Assembly (NCBI GenBank): GCA_947359465.1
Contig: OX375882.1
Location: forward strand, 49,295,509 to 49,359,508
From: Metellina segmentata
Taxonomy: Eukaryota; Arthropoda; Arachnida; Araneae; Tetragnathidae
Direction: 5' to 3'
DNA length: 64,000 nt
A program made the position numbers and the translations under genes. The notes under the pieces are model-generated. The model ran no database searches. It was not told where the DNA came from and saw nothing but the letters and a program-made list of their open reading frames with translations. Numbering within the stretch: the first letter of the stretch is position 1; every line of letters starts with the position of its first letter. This document shows positions 36,888-49,827 of this stretch, piece by piece.

Positions 36888-37030
36888 GTAGCACGGTTGG
36901 AAAAGTAGCGTCTCTAAACATCCACACCACGCCAACGTCGATCTAACCAAAAGTCCGTCGTGGAGTGTAGTGTACATTAAATCTGTCGTGATCCCTAATA
37001 TCATCATGTTCATGTGGTTTAAAAGTTTTG
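36888..37030 (+). repeat. SINE I, scrambled 5' part
   Basis: GTGGTAGCACGGTTGGAAAA, then ATCCACACCACGCCAACGTC (body, reverse sense), then GATCTAACCAAAAGTCCGTC, TTAAATCTGTCGTGATC and CATCATG in plus sense. This is a rearranged head plus first body block. Confidence 0.65.
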
Positions 37031-38187
37031 AAAATTTTGAATGATACATTTTAAATTTCGGTGAATTAAAATTTTCTGTCTGTAATCATTGAATATTTTG
37101 AACATGACCAAAATGAAAAAAAACGAATACAGTTATTTGAATAAATATGCGTTTTAACTTTTTCCCGAATTTTTTTACTATTAACGATTTGTTAAATGAA
37201 CTTGATAAACAAATAAATACATGTATACCATTATAAATTTTATTAATTAGTTGTTACATCAATTCATAGTCATTATTAAAGTACTCTTCTCTGAAAGATT
37301 GATAAATTGAGTAAATACAAAGTGAAAAATAAAACTTAAAATGATAACATTTACAAATTTTGCATTACCTGAAATTCGAACTTTTCCCATTTCTTTTGCT
37401 CAAAAATATGTTTTTGACTAATGTTTTCACTTGATAGCCGACATAATGCCCTCTAAGAAAATGTATTTTTTTTTAATCTTGCATTCTTCTTTTACTCATC
37501 CAGATACACGATAGAAGCATTACTCATTAAGCATAATTTCCTTTAAATTCGAAAACATTTTAAGTATAACAAGACCACACAAATAAATACATTTTCATAA
37601 CTATAACCACGCAACGCAGCAATAAATTTTATTTGTTAGCAACAATGGAGATAAATGGACACTGTAAAAAACAAGCGAGATAAATTGCTGTCCAACAAAG
37701 CCCTTCTTGTTCGAGAGTCAGATAAAATTGTTTCTTTACGAGGTTAGTAGGGAATTGATAGTTTCGCCGTCCCTTTTGGAAAGCCTCGATTAATATAAAT
37801 TGCACTCGATTGGAAGTATTACAAGAGAAGAGAGGATAATCTACAGTTAGAGTTAAGTAAGACTTACACGCAAAAAGTTCTCTTAATTACTTTGTAGACT
37901 AGTTGTTGTTGCAGGAGTCACAACTAACATCCACCTCTTCAAGTCAAGTTTAAGTAAGATATAGCTTAGTGCTGAAACCTTTATAAGTTCATTTATTTTC
38001 TAAGCACATTGGAAAATATTTTATTATCTAAATATATTTAAACTGTGCACAATATGCTTACAGAAAAGCAGTTGAGCTCTACACCAATTGAGCTTTCTGT
38101 AAAAGCTACCACAATTTCCCATTCTGAACGCACTTTTGCTAAGCACATTTAAGTGATACGATTTAAATCATCTGAGCCTCTTACAAG
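37031..38187. other. unassigned AT-rich DNA left of the satellite
   Basis: No ORF over 60 codons and no repeat recognised before the array begins. Confidence 0.4.
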
Positions 38188-41100
38188 GTATTTTGAGTAG
38201 TATAATGTTTCTTTCATCCTACATCATCTAATGACTAAATAGTCACATCAGCATTGGTTGAAAGAATCCTAGGAAATATCCTCTTGGCCAAGAAAACTAA
38301 TCACAAGTAATGAAAGGAAGTCCGCAGGTAGTCGAACGTGGCAAAACGTGTGCGACCTTCAGAAGGTTATGGCCATCGTGGATATGCGGGTTTTCCCACT
38401 GCACTAAGAATCTGAGAGTTGTAGACGGCGCATGTATGATTTCTCCCTGGATGAATTTCTCTCTTCTGTGTAAAAAAAAAAGCATTTTTTGTGTATGTGC
38501 ATTTACTTGATGTTTAATATTGCTTTTGTCCTACATCATTTAATGACTAAATAGTCGCATCAGCATTGGTGGAAAGAATCCTAGGAAACATCCTCTTAGC
38601 CTAGAAAACTAGTCACAAGTAATGAAAGGAAGTTCGCAGGTAGTCGAACGTGGCAAAACGTGTGCGACCTTCAGAAGGTTATGGCCATATTGGATATGCG
38701 GGTTTTCCCACTGCACTAAGAATCTGAGAGTTGTAGACGGCGCATGTATGATTTCTCCCTGGATGAATTTCTCTCTTCTGTGTCAAAAAAAAAAGCATTT
38801 TTTGTGTATGTGCATTTACTTGATGTTTAATATTGCTTTTGTCCTACATCATTTAATGACTAAATAGTCGCATCAGCATTGGTGGAAAGAATCCTAGGAA
38901 ACATCCTCTTAGCCTAGAAAACTAGTCACAAGTAATGAAAGGAAGTCCGCAGGTAGTCGAACGTGGCAAAACGTGTGCGACCTTCAGAAGGTTATGGCCA
39001 TCGTGGATATGCGGGTTTTCCCACTGCACTAAGAATCTGAGAGTTGTAGACGGCGCATGTATGATTTCTCCCTGGATGAATTTCTCTCTTCTGTGTAAAA
39101 AAAAAAAGCATTTTTTTGTGTATATGCATTTACTTGATGTTTAATATTGCTTTTGTCCTACATCATTTAATGACTAAATAGTCGCATCAGCATTGGTGGA
39201 AAGAATCCTAGGAAACATCCTCTTAGCCTAGAAAACTAGTCACAAGTAATGAAAGGAAGTCCGCAGGTAGTCGAACGTGGCAAAACGTGTGCGACCTTCA
39301 GAAGGTTATGGCCATCGTGGATATGCGGGTTTTCCCACTGCACTAAGAATCTGAGAGTTGTAGACGGCGCATGTATGATTTCTCCCTGGATGAATTTCTC
39401 TCTTCTGTGTCAAAAAAAAAAAGCATTTTTTGTGTATGTGCATTTACTTGATGTTTAATATTGCTTTTGTCCTACATCATTTAATGACTAAATAGTCGCA
39501 TCAGCATTGGTGGAAAGAATCCTAGGAAACATCCTCTTAGCCTAGAAAACTAGTCACAAGTAATGAAAGGAAGTCCGCAGGTAGTCGAACGTGGCGAAAC
39601 GTGTGCGACCTTCAGAAGGTTATGGCCATCGTGGATATGCGGGTTTTCCCACTGCACTAAGAATCTGAGAGTTGTAGACGGCGCATGTATGATTTCTCCC
39701 TGGATGAATTTCTCTCTTCTGTGTCAAAAAAAAAAAGCATTTTTTGTGTATGTGCATTTACTTGATGTTTAATATTGCTTTTGTCCTACATCATTTAATG
39801 ACTAAATAGTCGCATCAGCATTGGTGGAAAGAATCCTAGGAAACATCCTCTTAGCCTAGAAAACTAGTCACAAGTAATGAAAGGAAGTCCGCAGGTAGTC
39901 GAACGTGGCAAAACGTGTGCGACCTTCAGAAGGTTATGGCCATCGTGGATATGCGGGTTTTCCCACTGCACTAAGAATCTGAGAGTTGTAGACGGCGCAT
40001 GTATGATTTCTCCCTGGATGAATTTCTCTCTTCTGTGTCAAAAAAAAAAGCATTTTTTGTGGATGTGCATTTACTTGATGTTTAATATTGCTTTTGTCCT
40101 ACATCATTTAATGACTAAATAGTCGCATCAGCATTGGTGGAAAGAATCCTAGGAAACATCCTCTTAGCCTAGAAAACTAGTCACAAGTAATGAAAGGAAG
40201 TCCGCAGGTAGTCGAACGTGGCGAAACGTGTGCGACCTTCAGAAGGTTATGGCCATCGTGGATATGCGGGTTTTCCCACTGCACTAAGAATCTGAGAGTT
40301 GTAGACGGCGCATGTATGATTTCTCCCTGGATGAATTTCTCTCTTCTGTGTCAAAAAAAAAAGCATTTTTTGTGTATGTGCATTTACTTGATGTTTAATA
40401 TTGCTTTTGTCCTGCATCATTTAATGACTAAATAGTCGCATCAGCATTGGTGGAAAGAATCCTAGGAAACATCCTCTTAGCCTAGAAAACTAGTCACAAG
40501 TAATGAAAGGAAGTCCGCAGGTAGTCGAACGTGGCAAAACGTGTGCGACCTTCAGAAGGTTATGGCCATCGTGGATATGCGGGTTTTCCCACTGCACTAA
40601 GAATCTGAGAGTTGTAGACGGCGCATGTATGATTTCTCCCTGGATGAATTTCTCTCTTCTGTGTCAAAAAAAAAAAGCATTTTTTGTGTATGTCCATTTA
40701 CTTGATGTTTAATATTACTTTTGTCCTACATCATTTAATGACTATATAGTCGCATCAGCATTGGTCGAAAGAATCCTAGGAAACATCCTCTTAGCCTAGA
40801 AAACTAGTCACAAGTAATGAAAGGAAGTCCGCAAGTAGTCGAACGTGGCAAAACGTGTGCGACCTTCACAAGGTTATGGCCATCGTGGATATGCGGGTTT
40901 TCCCACTGCACTAAGAATCTGAGAGTTGTAGACGGCGCATGTATGATTTCTCCCTGGATGAATTTCTCTCTACTGTGTCAAAAAAAAAAGCATTTTTTGT
41001 GTATGTGCATTTACTTGATGTTTAATATTACTTTTGTCCTACATCATTTAATGACTAAATAGTCGCATCAGCATTGGTGGAAAGAATCCTAGGAAACATC

Positions 41101-44100
41101 CTCTTAGCCTAGAAAACTAGTAACAAGTAATGAAAGGAAGTCCGCAGGTAGTCGAACGTGGCAAAACGTGTGCGACCTTCAGAAGGTTATGGCCATCGTG
41201 GATATGCGGGTTTTCCCACTGCACTAAGAATCTGAGAGTTGTAGACGGCGCATGTATGATTTCTCCCTGGATGAATTTCTCTCTTCTGTGTCAAAAAAAA
41301 AAGCATTTTTTGTGTATGTGCATTTACTTGATGTTTAATATTGCTTTTGTCCTACATCATTTAATGACTAAATAGTCGCATCAGCATTGGTGGAAAGAAT
41401 CCTAGGAAACATCCTCTTAGCCTAGAAAACTAGTCACAAGTAATGAAAGGAAGTCCGCAGGTAGTCGAACGTGGCAAAACGTGTGCGACCTTCACAAGGT
41501 TATGGCCATCGTGGATATGCGGGTTTTCCCACTGCACTAAGAATCTGAGAGTTGTAGACGGCGCATGTATGATTTCTCCCTGGATGAATTTCTCTCTTCT
41601 GTGTCAAAAAAAAAAGCATTTTTTTGTGTATATGCATTTACTTGATGTTTAATATTGCTTTTGTCCTACATCATTTAATGACTAAATAGTCGCATCAGCA
41701 TTGGTGGAAAGAATCCTAGGAAACATCCTCTTAGCCTAGAAAACTAGTCACAAGTAATGAAAGGAAGTCCGCAGGTAGTCGAACGTGGCAAAACGTGTGC
41801 GACCTTCAGAAGGTTATGGCCATCGTGGATATGCGGGTTTTCCCACTGCACTAAGAATCTGAGAGTTGTAGACGGCGCATGTATGATTTCTCCCTGGATG
41901 AATTTCTCTCTTCTGTGTCAAAAAAAAAAGCATTTTTTGTGTATGTGCATTTACTTGATGTTTAATATTGCTTTTGTCCTACATCATTTAATGACTAAAT
42001 AGTCGCATCAGCATTGGTGGAAAGAATCCTAGGAAACATCCTCTTAGCCTAGAAAACTAGTCACAAGTAATGAAAGGAAGTCCGCAGGTAGTCGAACGTG
42101 GCGAAACGTGTGCGACCTTCAGAAGGTTATGGCCATCGTGGATATGCGGGTTTTCCCACTGCACTAAGAATCTGAGAGTTGTAGACGGCGCATGTATGAT
42201 TTCTCCCTGGATGAATTTCTCTCTTCTGTGTCAAAAAAAAAAGCATTTTTTGTGTATGTGCATTTACTTGATGTTTAATATTGCTTTTGTCCTACATCAT
42301 TTAATGACTAAATAGTCGCATCAGCATTGGTGGAAAGAATCCTAGGAAACATCCTCTTAGCCTAGAAAACTAGTCACAAGTAATGAAAGGAAGTCCGCAG
42401 GTAGTCGAACGTGGCAAAACGTGTGCGACCTTCAGAAGGTTATGGCCATCGTGGATATGCGGGTTTTCCCACTGCACTAAGAATCTGAGAGTTGTAGACG
42501 GCGCATGTATGATTTCTCCCTGGATGAATTTCTCTCTTCTGTGTCAAAAAAAAAAGCATTTTTTGTGTATGTGCATTTACTTGATGTTTAATATTGCTTT
42601 TGTCCTACATCATTTAATGACTAAATAGTCGCATCAGCATTGGTGGAAAGAATCCTAGGAAACATCCTCTTAGCCTAGAAAACTAGTCACAAGTAATGAA
42701 AGGAAGTCCGCAGGTAGTCGAACGTGGCGAAACGTGTGCGACCTTCAGAAGGTTATGGCCATCGTGGATATGCGGGTTTTCCCACTGCACTAAGAATCTG
42801 AGAGTTGTAGACGGCGCATGTATGATTTCTCCCTGGATGAATTTCTCTCTTCTGTGTCAAAAAAAAAAGCATTTTTTGTGTATGTGCATTTACTTGATGT
42901 TTAATATTGCTTTTGTCCTACATCATTTAATGACTAAATAGTCGCATCAGCATTGGTGGAAAGAATCCTAGGAAACATCCTCTTAGCCTAGAAAACTAGT
43001 CACAAGTAATGAAAGGAAGTCCGCAGGTAGTCGAACGTGGCAAAACGTGTGCGACCTTCAGAAGGTTATGGCCATCGTGGATATGCGGGTTTTCCCACTG
43101 CACTAAGAATCTGAGAGTTGTAGACGGCGCATGTATGATTTCTCCCTGGATGAATTTCTCTCTTCTGTGTCAAAAAAAAAAGCATTTTTTGTGTATGTCC
43201 ATTTACTTGATGTTTAATATTACTTTTGTCCTACATCATTTAATGACTATATAGTCGCATCAGCATTGGTCGAAAGAATCCTAGGAAACATCCTCTTAGC
43301 CTAGAAAACTAGTCACAAGTAATGAAAGGAAGTCCGCAAGTAGTCGAACGTGGCAAAACGTGTGCGACCTTCACAAGGTTATGGCCATCGTGGATATGCG
43401 GGTTTTCCCACTGCACTAAGAATCTGAGAGTTGTAGACGGCGCATGTATGATTTCTCCCTGGATGAATTTCTCTCTACTGTGTCAAAAAAAAAAGCATTT
43501 TTTGTGTATGTGCATTTACTTGATGTTTAATATTACTTTTGTCCTACATCATTTAATGACTAAATAGTCGCATCAGCATTGGTGGAAAGAATCCTAGGAA
43601 ACATCCTCTTAGCCTAGAAAACTAGTAACAAGTAATGAAAGGAAGTCCGCAGGTAGTCGAACGTGGCAAAACGTGTGCGACCTTCAGAAGGTTATGGCCA
43701 TCGTGGATATGCGGGTTTTCCCACTGCACTAAGAATCTGAGAGTTGTAGACGGCGCATGTATGATTTCTCCCTGGATGAATTTCTCTCTTCTGTGTCAAA
43801 AAAAAAAGCATTTTTTGTGTATGTGCATTTACTTGATGTTTAATATTGCTTTTGTCCTACATCATTTAATGACTAAATAGTCGCATCAGCATTGGTGGAA
43901 AGAATCCTAGGAAACATCCTCTTAGCCTAGAAAACTAGTCACAAGTAATGAAAGGAAGTCCGCAGGTAGTCGAACGTGGCAAAACGTGTGCGACCTTCAC
44001 AAGGTTATGGCCATCGTGGATATGCGGGTTTTCCCACTGCACTAAGAATCTGAGAGTTGTAGACGGCGCATGTATGATTTCTCCCTGGATGAATTTCTCT

Positions 44101-47100
44101 CTTCTGTGTCAAAAAAAAAAGCATTTTTTTGTGTATATGCATTTACTTGATGTTTAATATTGCTTTTGTCCTACATCATTTAATGACTAAATAGTCGCAT
44201 CAGCATTGGTGGAAAGAATCCTAGGAAACATCCTCTTAGCCTAGAAAACTAGTCACAAGTAATGAAAGGAAGTCCGCAGGTAGTCGAACGTGGCAAAACG
44301 TGTGCGACCTTCAGAAGGTTATGGCCATCGTGGATATGCGGGTTTTCCCACTGCACTAAGAATCTGAGAGTTTTAGACGGCGCATGTATGATTTCTCCCT
44401 GGATGAATTTCTCTCTTCTGTGTCAAAAAAAAAAGCATTTTTTGTGTATGTGCATTTACTTGATGTTTAATATTGCTTTTGTCCTACATCATTTAATGAC
44501 TAAATAGTCGCATCAGCATTGGTGGAAAGAATCCTAGGAAACATCCTCTTAGCCTAGAAAACTAGTCACAAGTAATGAAAGGAAGTCCGCAGGTAGTCGA
44601 ACGTGGCGAAACGTGTGCGACCTTCAGAAGGTTATGGCCATCGTGGATATGCGGGTTTTCCCACTGCACTAAGAATCTGAGAGTTGTAGACGGCGCATGT
44701 ATGATTTCTCCCTGGATGAATTTCTCTCTTCTGTGTCAAAAAAAAAAAGCATTTTTTGTGTATGTGCATTTACTTGATGTTTAATATTGCTTTTGTCCTA
44801 CATCATTTAATGACTAAATAGTCGCATCAGCATTGGTGGAAAGAATCCTAGGAAACGTCCTCTTAGCCTAGAAAACTAGTCACAAGTAATGAAAGGAAGT
44901 CCGCAGGTAGTCGAACGTGGCAAAACGTGTGCGACCTTCAGAAGGTTATGGCCATCGTGGATATGCGGGTTTTCCCACTGCACTAAGAATCTGAGAGTTG
45001 TAGACGGCGCATGTATGATTTCTCCCTGGATGAATTTCTCTCTTCTGTGTCAAAAAAAAAAGCATTTTTTGTGTATGTGCATTTACTTGATGTTTAATAT
45101 TGCTTTTGTCCTACATCATTTAATGACTAAATAGTCGCATCAGCATTGGTGGAAAGAATCCTAGGAAACATCCTCTTAGCCTAGAAAACTAGTCACAAGT
45201 AATGAAAGGAAGTCCGCAGGTAGTCGAACGTGGCGAAACGTGTGCGACCTTCAGAAGGTTATGGCCATCGTGGATATGCGGGTTTTCCCACTGCACTAAG
45301 AATCTGAGAGTTGTAGACGGCGCATGTATGATTTCTCCCTGGATGAATTTCTCTCTTCTGTGTCAAAAAAAAAAGCATTTTTTGTGTATGTGCATTTACT
45401 TGATGTTTAATATTGCTTTTGTCCTACATCATTTAATGACTAAATAGTCGCATCAGCATTGGTGGAAAGAATCCTAGGAAACATCCTCTTAGCCTAGAAA
45501 ACTAGTCACAAGTAATGAAAGGAAGTCCGCAGGTAGTCGAACGTGGCAAAACGTGTGCGACCTTCAGAAGGTTATGGCCATCGTGGATATGCGGGTTTTC
45601 CCACTGCACTAAGAATCTGAGAGTTGTAGACGGCGCATGTATGATTTCTCCCTGGATGAATTTCTCTCTTCTGTGTCAAAAAAAAAAGCATTTTTTGTGT
45701 ATGTCCATTTACTTGATGTTTAATATTACTTTTGTCCTACATCATTTAATGACTATATAGTCGCATCAGCATTGGTCGCAAGAATCCTAGGAAACATCCT
45801 CTTAGCCTAGAAAACTAGTCACAAGTAATGAAAGGAAGTCCGCAAGTAGTCGAACGTGGCAAAACGTGTGCGACCTTCACAAGGTTATGGCCATCGTGGA
45901 TATGCGGGTTTTCCCACTGCACTAAGAATCTGAGAGTTGTAGACGGCGCATGTATGATTTCTCCCTGGATGAATTTCTCTCTACTGTGTCAAAAAAAAAA
46001 GCATTTTTTGTGTATGTGCATTTACTTGATGTTTAATATTACTTTTGTCCTACATCATTTAATGACTAAATAGTCGCATCAGCATTGGTGGAAAGAATCC
46101 TAGGAAACATCCTCTTAGCCTAGAAAACTAGTAACAAGTAATGAAAGGAAGTCCGCAGGTAGTCGAACGTGGCAAAACGTGTGCGACCTTCAGAAGGTTA
46201 TGGCCATCGTGGATATGCGGGTTTTCCCACTGCACTAAGAATCTGAGAGTTGTAGACGGCGCATGTATGATTTCTCCCTGGATGAATTTCTCTCTTCTGT
46301 GTCAAAAAAAAAAGCATTTTTTGTGTATGTGCATTTACTTGATGTTTAATATTGCTTTTGTCCTACATCATTTAATGACTAAATAGTCGCATCAGCATTG
46401 GTGGAAAGAATCCTAGGAAACATCCTCTTAGCCTAGAAAACTAGTCACAAGTAATGAAAGGAAGTCCGCAAGTAGTCGAACGTGGCAAAACGTGTGCGAC
46501 CTTCACAAGGTTATGGCCATCGTGGATATGCGGGTTTTCCCACTGCACTAAGAATCTGAGAGTTGTAGACGGCGCATGTATGATTTCTCCCTGGATGAAT
46601 TTCTCTCTACTGTGTCAAAAAAAAAAGCATTTTTTGTGTATGTGCATTTACTTGATGTTTAATATTACTTTTGTCCTACATCATTTAATGACTAAATAGT
46701 CGCATCAGCATTGGTGGAAAGAATCCTAGGAAACATCCTCTTAGCCTAGAAAACTAGTAACAAGTAATGAAAGGAAGTCCGCAGGTAGTCGAACGTGGCA
46801 AAACGTGTGCGACCTTCAGAAGGTTATGGCCATCGTGGATATGCGGGTTTTCCCACTGCACTAAGAATCTGAGAGTTGTAGACGGCGCATGTATGATTTC
46901 TCCCTGGATGAATTTCTCTCTTCTGTGTCAAAAAAAAAAGCATTTTTTGTGTATGTGCATTTACTTGATGTTTAATATTGCTTTTGTCCTACATCATTTA
47001 ATGACTAAATAGTCGCATCAGCATTGGTGGAAAGAATCCTAGGAAACATCCTCTTAGCCTAGAAAACTAGTCACAAGTAATGAAAGGAAGTCCGCAGGTA

Positions 47101-47254
47101 GTCGAACGTGGCAAAACGTGTGCGACCTTCACAAGGTTATGGCCATCGTGGATATGCGGGTTTTCCTACTGCACTAAGAATCTGAGAGTTGTAGACGGCG
47201 CATGTATGATTTCTCCCTGGATGAATTTCTCTCTTCTGTGTCAAAAAAAAAGCT
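38188..47254 (+). repeat. 313-bp satellite, 29 monomers, 8-monomer higher-order repeat
   Basis: Twenty-nine head-to-tail monomers have ATGAAAGGAAGTYCGCA anchors at 38,310, 38,622, 38,935 and then every 313-314 bp to 47,080. Monomer variants recur every 8 units (about 2,506 bp): the GGCGAAACGTG variant at 39,563/42,070/44,575 and 40,190/42,696/45,202, the CAAGTAGTC+CACAAGG+CTCTCTACTG variant at 40,817/43,322/45,828, and the TTTTTTTGTGTATATGC variant at 38,935/41,443/43,948. The outer left monomers are the most diverged. Each monomer has an A9-A11 tract. Its centre (first copy 38,381-38,472) resembles SINE II. Each repeat has a 69-81-codon ORF, but 313 is not a multiple of 3 and the A-tract length switches the ORF end, so coding is unlikely. 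Confidence 0.97.
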
Positions 47255-47383
47255 TAACTTTTTTGATGGTAGAACCACCTTGCGGTGCCGATCCCGTAGA
47301 TATTTGTGGGTGACAATGCGTAGGGGAGGGAAAATAACTTATCCACTTTAGCAGGCTCTTCCCCCGCCTCCCCTAGAAAGACC

Positions 47384-47639
47384 GCCGACCAACCGGTCTG
47401 GTGGTTAAGGTGTTAACTCTAGAACGGAATGTTCCAGGTTCGAATCCGGGTCAATAGATGTATATTTGTAAGCGTGTGGTGTAGAGGCGGCTGGTGTATC
47501 TTAAATCTGTCGTTGCCGAAGGTCCTCACGTTCCGATGGTGTGGATGTTTGGAGAGTGGAGTGCCTGCTCAGGTGTCGACTCGTCAGTTGACCGTGGTTC
47601 AAAATGGCGTGGTGTTGTCCCCTGATCTTTCCCTTAAGG
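47384..47639 (+). repeat. SINE I, head type b, 5' part (split by hAT)
   Basis: The head GCCGACCAACCGGTCTGGTG contains the A box TGGTTAAGGTG and the B box GGTTCGAATCC, both near consensus for a tRNA-derived Pol III promoter. The body continues to CCCTTAAGG, where the hAT element has inserted, and resumes at 49,828. The whole SINE is flanked by a 14-bp target duplication CCCCTAGAAAGACC (47,370-47,383 and 49,910-49,923). Confidence 0.93.
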
Positions 47640-48098
47640 CAGGGATTCCCAACCTTTTAATAACTGCGTACCACTAGAAATTTTTAGAAATTTTTGGCGT
47701 ACCACCAGTCCTATATTTTTTTAGAAACATATATCTAATGTCAGAAAAGTGCCCAATGTCTAGCTTTATTTTAGTTAAAATACTTCATAGAAGAAAGCTT
47801 CATGTTTTATGATTAATGCACTTGTATTTCGTATTAATGATGTTTTAATAAAGGTAAAAATAAAACGATTAGTGAAAATTACAGTTTTATTTTTACTCAC
47901 AGGTCTAAAAACAAATAATTTTAAGTAATTAGTACAAACTAAGCAAACAAAGATTAATGTAATCAAAAATCAATTTTAGTGCGAAACTTGTTATTTTTTT
48001 TGTCTTTTATTAAAATATCAATATCAGGATCAATGGAGCTTAACTTCACTCTTAAGTCCTCATCAACACTTACTCTGTTTCTATATTTATTTTTTACA

Positions 48099-49647
48099 CT
48101 AAGGGGCTCCGCCCCCTGCTCGCTTATGCTCGCCAACCCCCGGGGATTGCTGCGCAATCCCATTTGGTTTGCTTCGCAAACCAACACTCCTTTCACAGAT
48201 GTCATTTGGTTTGCTTCGCAAACCAACATTCCTTTCACAGAGTGAAACTATCTGAATAATTCGTATTATGCTGATTTCACTTTCCGGTACATGACGTCAC
48301 AGCGAGGGCTTCGCGCCCTGCTCGCTTACGCTCGCCTACCCCGGGGATTGCTACGCAATCCCGTTTGGTTTGCTTTCTCAAACCAATACTTCTTTCGCAA
48401 TTGATTTCACTTTTTTTTGCTTTAACACTTAATGCACCCTAAACTAATAGCCGCATCAGTAAAAAATCTTCTGTATCTTGTTCCCTGTACAATTTTAAGT
48501 AAACAGTGTTAATATCAAAACTTTACGATTGTACTTTGTCGGTAAACTGTCTTGAGAACAGAGGGAAAAAAGCGAGCCTTTTTCCTCGCCAAATAAAAAG
48601 AAATCGTTTTTATGGCAATTGTTGCTACGATAAATTTGATATCTGGCAAACCCGATAGTAGAAAATGTAACCCACTGCTGTTTGCGGAACCAGCTATGCG
48701 AACTGAAAAATACGAAATTTGTGTCACCAACTTTTGATTGCATCGAATTTATTTATGAACCAATTTTAAAAATAATTGTACCGTAAGAAAGAGTACATTG
48801 TGGGGTATACTGCAATATTTTTAAAATTAAAAACTAACAGTAATACTATATAGATATGACCATTTTAGTTTTGTATCGGAAGTTACGATCTGAAAGTTCC
48901 GAAAATTGTATGACCTACTTTTAATTGCATCGATTTTGTTTATTAACCAATTTGAAAAATAATTGTACCATAAGAAAGAGTGTAATGTAGTGTATTCAGT
49001 GATGTTCTCAAATTTAAAAAAATAATGGTTTTTGCCGTAGACATAACGGTTTTAACAAAACGTAGCGAAAATATCCGAAGATTCCGAATTTTGTATCACG
49101 AACTTTTGATCGCATCCAATTTAATTATTAACCGATTTCAAAAATAATAGTACCGTAAGAAAGAGTATATTCTGAGGTATACTGCGATATTTTAAAAATT
49201 AAAAACTAATAGTAATTAGATATAGATACGGCAGTTTTAAAAAAAAGTAACAAAAATGTCCCGATTTTTCCCGAATTTCAAAAAAATATTATCAAGAACC
49301 ACATTTAAATTTCAAAAAAAACTCGACGAGCTGCAAAAATTTACGTTGAGAGGTACTCTTAAAAAAAAACTCACGACTAAAGACTGAAATTTTGAATGTG
49401 TTTTGCTCACTCGCGGAAGAAATTTCACTTCTTCAGCTTTAACACTTAATAAAACCTAAACTAATAGCTGCATCGGAAAAAAATCTTAATAATTATCCAG
49501 GGAATACGATGAAGAACAAAGCATGTTAATTTCATATTTTTCCGATCAGTACTTTCTCGGGAAACCGTCTAAGAATGGAGCTAAACAACAAAAATTTCAA
49601 TTCTTCGGCGGCGGCGGCGGCGGTAACTTTTTTTTAATATAGAGAGA
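48099..49647 (-). mobile_element. Helitron family B, copy 2 (1,549 bp), inside hAT
   Basis: On the minus strand it begins A then TCTCTCTATATTAAAAAAA and ends with the hairpin GGGGGCGGAGCCCC then TTAG, followed by T. Near its 3' end it has two successive terminal-like modules: 48,303-48,384 and 48,103-48,224. They contain GGATTGCTACGCAATCC (48,345-48,361), GGTTTGCTTCGCAAACC (48,166-48,182 and 48,208-48,224) and GGATTGCTGCGCAATCC (48,144-48,160). A (GCC)n run sits near the 5' end. No Rep/helicase ORF. Confidence 0.8.
48720..49270. repeat. ~187-bp tandem repeat inside Helitron B, 3 copies
   Basis: Three diverged units each hold ACTTTTRATYGCATC, ATTATTAACC-like, TACCGTAAGAAAGAGT and ATATAGATA blocks. 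They start near 48,722, 48,909 and 49,095. The family B copy at 33,780 lacks them. Confidence 0.85.
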
Positions 49648-49827
49648 TACAAAAGTTCAGAAAAACCACTCTCACACAAGTAACTAGTAACAAATTTCAT
49701 AAGAAATAGCATAACGTGGTTGTGCATACTAAAAAATGAAACAAACTTCGTAGAATATTTGGGTCGCTAGTATCATCTTTTCGTACCATCTGAAACGTTG
49801 CCGCGTACCACTGGTTGGGAATCCCTG

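Larger units (their letters stand above)
47640..49827. mobile_element. hAT (Charlie-like) element carrying a Helitron
   Basis: The terminal inverted repeats are CAGGGATTCCCAACC (start) and GGTTGGGAATCCCTG (end), followed inside by GTACCACT blocks at both ends. The 8-bp flanks are CCTTAAGG (47,632-47,639) and CTTTAAGG (49,828-49,835), one mismatch, as expected for hAT. Without the inserted Helitron it is about 639 bp, so it is a non-autonomous element. No transposase is present. Confidence 0.9.

Noticed and set aside
38371..38391. CENP-B-box-like motif (TCGTGGATATGCGGG) in each satellite monomer
   Set aside because: It has one base too many between the TCG and CGGG halves to match the known box and does not carry TTCG in place. 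The likeness may be chance.
38310..47313. Twenty-nine near-identical 69-82-codon ORFs as a repeated small protein family
   Set aside because: They lie in a homogenised satellite whose 313-bp period is not a multiple of 3. The ORF end switches with A-tract length, no coding-type substitution pattern is visible, and part of the monomer resembles a SINE.
47390..47470. Functional tRNA gene
   Set aside because: The A and B boxes are good, but no cloverleaf with a paired acceptor stem follows. The sequence continues into the SINE I body and has several copies.
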